26,867 bases of DNA. It comes from CAZTVN01 sp964617145 (GTDB taxonomy: Bacteria; Patescibacteriota; Gracilibacteria; UBA1369; JACRIC01). Below the pieces are notes generated by a model. The model saw nothing but the letters and a program-made list of their open reading frames with translations, did no database searches and was not told the origin of the DNA. The translations under genes were made by a program, and so were the position numbers. Shown piece after piece: positions 23,682-26,867 of this stretch (the stretch's first letter is position 1; each line of letters starts with the position of its first letter). Location: contig CAZTVN010000008.1 in assembly GCA_964617145.1 (NCBI GenBank), forward strand, positions 1 through 26,867, in the 5' to 3' direction.

Positions 23682-24467
23682 ATGCAAAAATCGATCAAAA
23701 TTTTTATTCAACTCATAAAACTCAATTTTAGAAGTTTGCTTATATACAGAGCAAACTTCTTCATCAGTCTTGTAGCAACGATTTTTTGGACCGGCGCTTA
23801 TATCATTTTTATCGAAGTACTCTTTCTTCACATCGATCAATTAAAAGGATTTGATAAAGGCACCATACTGCTTTTAATGACTTATTTTTATTTGTTTTCA
23901 ACCATGACGAGCATCATGTATCGAGAAAATTTTGAAGATTTTGACGGACGCATGCGACGAGGAGAAATTGATTTTGCTCTCATAAAACCAGTATCAGTCG
24001 AAGTGCAATTATTTTTTAGAACAATCCGGCTCGATCATGTCGCATCATTGATAGTAACATTTTTCATGTTCCTTTATGCCTTCAAAACAATGGAAACACC
24101 GATCAATATACTCAATTTTCTCCTCGGACTACTCTACACAAGCGTATCACTCATTTTCTTTTATTATTTTTTGTTATTCATCATTACGCTCAGTTTTTGG
24201 CTACAACAGGCAGAAACACTTCATACCATCGTATGGAATCTCTTGCAAGTTGCCCGCTATCCGAGACAAATATACACCAACATCGGAAAAATAATCTTCG
24301 TTTTTCTTTTTCCACTCGCTCTTATAACATCACTGCCGACAGAAATTACCATAGCTTTTAAATCAGGGGAAATGCCTCTTTATTTCATGGGTGTCACGAT
24401 TATTTTTGCTATAATAGCAAGGAAATTCTTTTATTATGGTCTGAAAAAATATTCATCAGCCGGTTAA
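23682..24467 (+). CDS. ABC-2 type transporter permease (second subunit)
   Basis: A 261-residue polytopic protein resembling the COG3694 permeases that pair with the preceding subunit. About six membrane helices, including FFISLVATIFWTGAYIIFI, LIVTFFMFLYAF, LIFFYYFLLFIITLSFWL and IIFVFLFPLALITSLPTEI. The cytoplasmic motif MRRGEIDFALIKPVSVEVQ mirrors SGDLSNYLHRPISYPLYK of its partner, indicating two halves of one heterodimeric channel. It starts 10 bases after the first permease gene, with only a weak AAGAAA-free A-rich leader. Part of the gshA-ABC-tgt operon. Confidence 0.88.
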   Translation: MQKSIKIFIQLIKLNFRSLLIYRANFFISLVATIFWTGAYIIFIEVLFLHIDQLKGFDKGTILLLMTYFYLFSTMTSIMYRENFEDFDGRMRRGEIDFALIKPVSVEVQLFFRTIRLDHVASLIVTFFMFLYAFKTMETPINILNFLLGLLYTSVSLIFFYYFLLFIITLSFWLQQAETLHTIVWNLLQVARYPRQIYTNIGKIIFVFLFPLALITSLPTEITIAFKSGEMPLYFMGVTIIFAIIARKFFYYGLKKYSSAG

Positions 24468-24510
24468 CGAGGGGGCACTAAAAATCTCATTAATCGCTCG
24501 AAAAATCACC

Positions 24511-25488
24511 ATGTCAACAGCCATTCAAGTCAAAAATCTCTACAAAACCTACGAATATTCAAAGTCGCAGCCGGGTTTTTTCAATAATATAAAAAGTCTC
24601 TTCCATCGAAAAAAATTTTTTATCGAAGCGGTCAAAAATATCTCTTTTGAAATTAAAGAAGGAGAATTTGTAGGATTCATCGGCCCAAATGGGGCAGGGA
24701 AAACAACAACACTCAAAATGCTTTCAGGCATCCTCTATCCGACAAGCGGAGAAATGCAAATCCTAAACCACAAACCCTATAAACGAGAAAAAATATTCCA
24801 AAAACAATTCGCTCTGATAATGGGACAAAAAAATCAGCTCTGGTGGGATCTTCCACCGATTGACAGTTTTTACCTTTTCAAAGAAATTTATGAAATAGAA
24901 GATAAAAAATTCAAAAAAAACCTCGATGAATTAACCGAACTTCTGGACATTAAAAAAATTTTAAACATACAAGTTCGGAAACTCTCGCTCGGACAACGGA
25001 TGAAATGCGAACTTACAGGAGCATTACTCCACTCACCGCGCCTCCTCTTTCTTGATGAGCCAACGATAGGACTCGACGTCATCTCTCAAAAAGCTATCCG
25101 TGATTTCCTTTCCATTTATAATCGAGAAAAAAAAGCCACCATTATCTTAACTTCACATTATCTCGAAGATATCCGAAGGCTTTGTAAACGGGTAATCATC
25201 ATCGATCTTGGAAAAATTATCTATGATGGAAGCTATAAAAATCTCAGAGAAAAATACGCAGACACAAAACTCTTAGAAATAGTAACCACTCAAAAAATAG
25301 AACGAGGGAAAATAGAAAAGTACGGAGAAATTATCGCTCTTGAAGAAAATCGTAGCCGTATCTCAGTATCTCGAAAAAATATCACAAAAGTAACATCCGA
25401 AATTTTGGATACATTGCCTATCGAAGACCTTTCAATCCACGAAAAAAGCATGGAAGAAATCGTTCGCGAAATCTTTGAACGAAAATAA
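24511..25488 (+). CDS. ABC transporter ATP-binding protein (COG4586-like)
   Basis: A 325-residue ATPase that drives the two permeases encoded just upstream. Walker A GPNGAGKTT, Q-loop MGQKNQLWWDLPP, signature LSLGQRMKCEL, Walker B RLLFLDEPTIGLD and switch His TSHYLED are all present, so it should be active. The insert before the Walker A (SKSQPGFFNNIKSLFHRKKF, residues ~14-33) and the QLWWDLP element are typical of the COG4586 group. A regulatory C-terminal domain of about 80 residues follows, ending MEEIVREIFERK. The gene starts 43 bases after the second permease and ends one base before tgt. Confidence 0.93.
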   Translation: MSTAIQVKNLYKTYEYSKSQPGFFNNIKSLFHRKKFFIEAVKNISFEIKEGEFVGFIGPNGAGKTTTLKMLSGILYPTSGEMQILNHKPYKREKIFQKQFALIMGQKNQLWWDLPPIDSFYLFKEIYEIEDKKFKKNLDELTELLDIKKILNIQVRKLSLGQRMKCELTGALLHSPRLLFLDEPTIGLDVISQKAIRDFLSIYNREKKATIILTSHYLEDIRRLCKRVIIIDLGKIIYDGSYKNLREKYADTKLLEIVTTQKIERGKIEKYGEIIALEENRSRISVSRKNITKVTSEILDTLPIEDLSIHEKSMEEIVREIFERK

Positions 25489-25489
25489 C

Positions 25490-26638
25490 ATGACAAAAAC
25501 ATTCACATTTACGATTAAAAAAAATTGTCAAGAAACATGGGCGAGAATAGGAAACTTCGTGACTCCACATGGACTCATTCATACGCCCGTTTTTATGCCA
25601 TGCGGAACAAAGGGAGCAGTAAAATCAGTCAGTCCCGATGAACTTAAAACCATTGGGACAGAAATCATTCTGGCCAACACGTATCATCTTATGATTCGAC
25701 CAGGAGAGGACCTTATAGCAAAAATGGGAGGATTGCATAAATGGATGAAATGGGATAAAGCAATTCTTACTGATTCCGGTGGATTTCAAATATTTTCCTT
25801 AAATCATTTAAGACACATTCAAGACGAAGGAGTGGAATTTCAATCACATCTCGATGGATCAAAACATTTTGTCACTCCAGAAAAATGTATTGAAATCCAG
25901 TACAAACTCGGCGCTGATATTATCATGGCATTTGATGAATGCTCGCCGAAAAATTGCAGCAAACAGTACGCGATAAAAGCAATGGAACGCACACATAAGT
26001 GGGCCGTTCGATCCTTAGAAAAATTCAAAAAACTCCAAAAAAAGAAACCATCCAACCAAACACTTTTTCCAATAATTCAAGGAGGAATGTTCGACGATTT
26101 AAGAAAAGAGTCAGCTGTTTTTATGAGCCAATTAAATACGAAAGGAATTGCGATCGGAGGCTTAAGCGTGGGAGAAAAAAAAGAAAAAATGTATCATATT
26201 CTTGAAGTGATAGAGCCATATTTGCCGAAAGAAAAGCCGCGATATTTGATGGGGGTAGGCTCTCCTGACGATATCATTGAAGCTGTTGCGCGAGGAATCG
26301 ACATGTTTGATTGCGTATTGCCCACACGATATGCGAGACATGGTGCGTTTTTTTCATTATATCAACGCGAAAATATTAAAAATACGCACTTCAAAACCGA
26401 CAAAAAACCTCTTATTGAGGACTGCGAATGTTATGCCTGCCAAAATTTTTCCAAAAGCTATATTCGTCATCTCTACATAGAAAACGAAATTTTTGCCCAT
26501 CGCCTTTTAACCATTCACAATCTTCATTTTCTTAAAAATTTCATGAAGGAAATCCAAACACAAATCAAAAATGGCACATTTCAATCTTTCCGAAATAATT
26601 TTAAAACCCATTATAAACCAATGAAAGGGAGGTGCTGA
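25490..26638 (+). CDS. tgt: tRNA-guanine transglycosylase (queuine tRNA-ribosyltransferase)
   Basis: Exchanges G34 of GUN-anticodon tRNAs for preQ1 in queuosine synthesis. The 382 residues from the ATG at 25490 are normal for the family; a TTG five codons earlier lies inside the ABC gene and is not preferred. Seen: TPVFMPCGTKGAVKSV, the active-site Asp in LTDSGGFQIFSL, ADIIMAFDECSP, FPIIQGG, GGLSVGE, YLMGVGSPDDI, and the nucleophile Asp274 in GIDMFDCVLPTRYARHG. The zinc site is CECYAC (~311-316) with HNLHF about 27 residues on. The last codons and the TGA stop (GGGAGGTGCTGA) are formed by the end of the repeat at 26628, so the original C-terminus may have been altered by the insertion. Confidence 0.95.
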   Translation: MTKTFTFTIKKNCQETWARIGNFVTPHGLIHTPVFMPCGTKGAVKSVSPDELKTIGTEIILANTYHLMIRPGEDLIAKMGGLHKWMKWDKAILTDSGGFQIFSLNHLRHIQDEGVEFQSHLDGSKHFVTPEKCIEIQYKLGADIIMAFDECSPKNCSKQYAIKAMERTHKWAVRSLEKFKKLQKKKPSNQTLFPIIQGGMFDDLRKESAVFMSQLNTKGIAIGGLSVGEKKEKMYHILEVIEPYLPKEKPRYLMGVGSPDDIIEAVARGIDMFDCVLPTRYARHGAFFSLYQRENIKNTHFKTDKKPLIEDCECYACQNFSKSYIRHLYIENEIFAHRLLTIHNLHFLKNFMKEIQTQIKNGTFQSFRNNFKTHYKPMKGRC

Positions 26639-26867
26639 AAAACATAACGTTGTAACGAAATTTTACCATTTCGAGCGAAAAATGTGAAAGAAGATGCGAG
26701 ATTTGCGTTCCGAAGCGAAGAGAGGTTGAATTCCATGAAACCTCTCGAAGCGAAGGATGAAAAGCGTTGAAAAATCTTTGATTTTTCAACGCTTTTCAAG
26801 CAAATCCCTACTAAGCGACGAAGGCTATTCATCCGAAGATACGTCGAGAAGCTTTGAACATTTTGCA
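26628..26867 (+). repeat. IS5-like MITE, larger variant, running off the window
   Basis: Begins GGAGGTGCTGAAAAACATAA, identical over 55 bases to the reverse complement of 1-55. Its later part (GCGACGAAGGCTATTCATCC, then AGATACGTCGA and GAACATTTTGCA) matches the interior of the 3355 element. It is longer than that copy by roughly 100 bases, which hold two stems, AGAGGTT/AACCTCT (about 26721-26745) and a 17-bp perfect hairpin. The far inverted end lies outside the window. No gene is seen in this 229-base tail after tgt. Confidence 0.8.
26761..26797. terminator. Perfect 17-bp hairpin downstream of tgt
   Basis: AAAAGCGTTGAAAAATC (26761-26777) pairs fully with 26781-26797 around a 3-base loop. 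It sits inside the repeat element, about 120 bases after the tgt stop, and could end the gshA-ABC-tgt transcript, although only four T follow on the plus strand. Confidence 0.45.

Noticed and set aside
25475..25489. TTG start extending Tgt by five residues
   Set aside because: It would begin inside the last codons of the ABC ATPase gene; the ATG at 25490 gives the normal family N-terminus.
1..26867. Reassignment of UGA to glycine (code 25) as in Gracilibacteria/Absconditabacteria
   Set aside because: aroA, prmC, the TSP3-repeat gene and tgt all end naturally at TGA at the expected family length, and no in-frame TGA occurs in conserved regions.
1..26867. CRISPR array, tRNA or rRNA genes, prophage
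   Set aside because: No regularly spaced repeats, cloverleaf structures, rRNA-like blocks or phage genes were seen on either strand.

Overview
The window is AT-rich, gene-dense bacterial DNA with short intergenic gaps. Several genes of recognisable families end at TGA (aroA, prmC, the thrombospondin-type-3 protein, tgt), so the standard code fits and a UGA-sense code does not. Almost no gene has a Shine-Dalgarno sequence. The mix (bL31 with a lysine-rich tail, a lone VirB4-like ATPase, SLH-like and FecR-like envelope proteins, calcium-binding repeats) suggests an uncultivated, Patescibacteria/CPR-like lineage, perhaps Peregrinibacteria. That placement is inference from gene content and style, not a phylogeny.

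Layout. 1-3330 (+): the shikimate-pathway gene aroA, then a gene in which shikimate kinase (AroK) is joined in frame to L-aspartate oxidase (NadB). The last ~48 codons of nadB are out of frame after an A7 run. 3557-10907 (-): prfA and prmC overlapping by ATGA; rpsU with an exceptional ribosome binding site; a small 88-residue gene with its own promoter; gyrB; and a membrane-anchored FecR-like protein. 11029-12780 (+): an exported S41 C-terminal-processing peptidase with SLH-like modules. 13022-15220 (-): a VirB4/TraE-type ATPase. 15426-19757 (+): gyrA, an exported CARDB/TSP3/PKD-like protein, and rpmE. 20084-21499 (+): an unrecognised polytopic membrane protein. 21574-26638 (+): a probable operon of a GshA-type glutamate-cysteine ligase (PF08886-like), two ABC-2 permeases, their ATPase, and tgt.

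The most unusual content is a set of non-coding palindromic elements between, and at the edges of, housekeeping genes. (1) An IS5-like miniature element, GGAGGTGCTGAAAAAC..., is complete at 3355-3518 with a CTAA flanking repeat. It also lies in inverted orientation at both window ends (55 identical bases), and a decayed relic sits upstream of prmC. (2) A 214-bp GC-rich miniature element at 5851-6064 has GTAA-type inverted ends and an 8-bp direct repeat CATCTGCA. (3) A palindrome of about 250 bp at 12776-13026 has the stop codons of both convergent genes in its ends. (4) A short REP-like hairpin lies inside the start of an ABC permease gene. (5) A CG-alternating palindrome lies inside gyrB.

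Working together: aroA and aroK carry out two steps toward chorismate, and NadB starts quinolinate/NAD synthesis. PrmC methylates the release factor RF1 encoded by the overlapping prfA. GyrA and GyrB, on opposite strands about 7 kb apart, form DNA gyrase. The gshA-ABC-tgt group may couple thiol synthesis to a transporter of unknown substrate, but that is only suggested by co-orientation and tight spacing.
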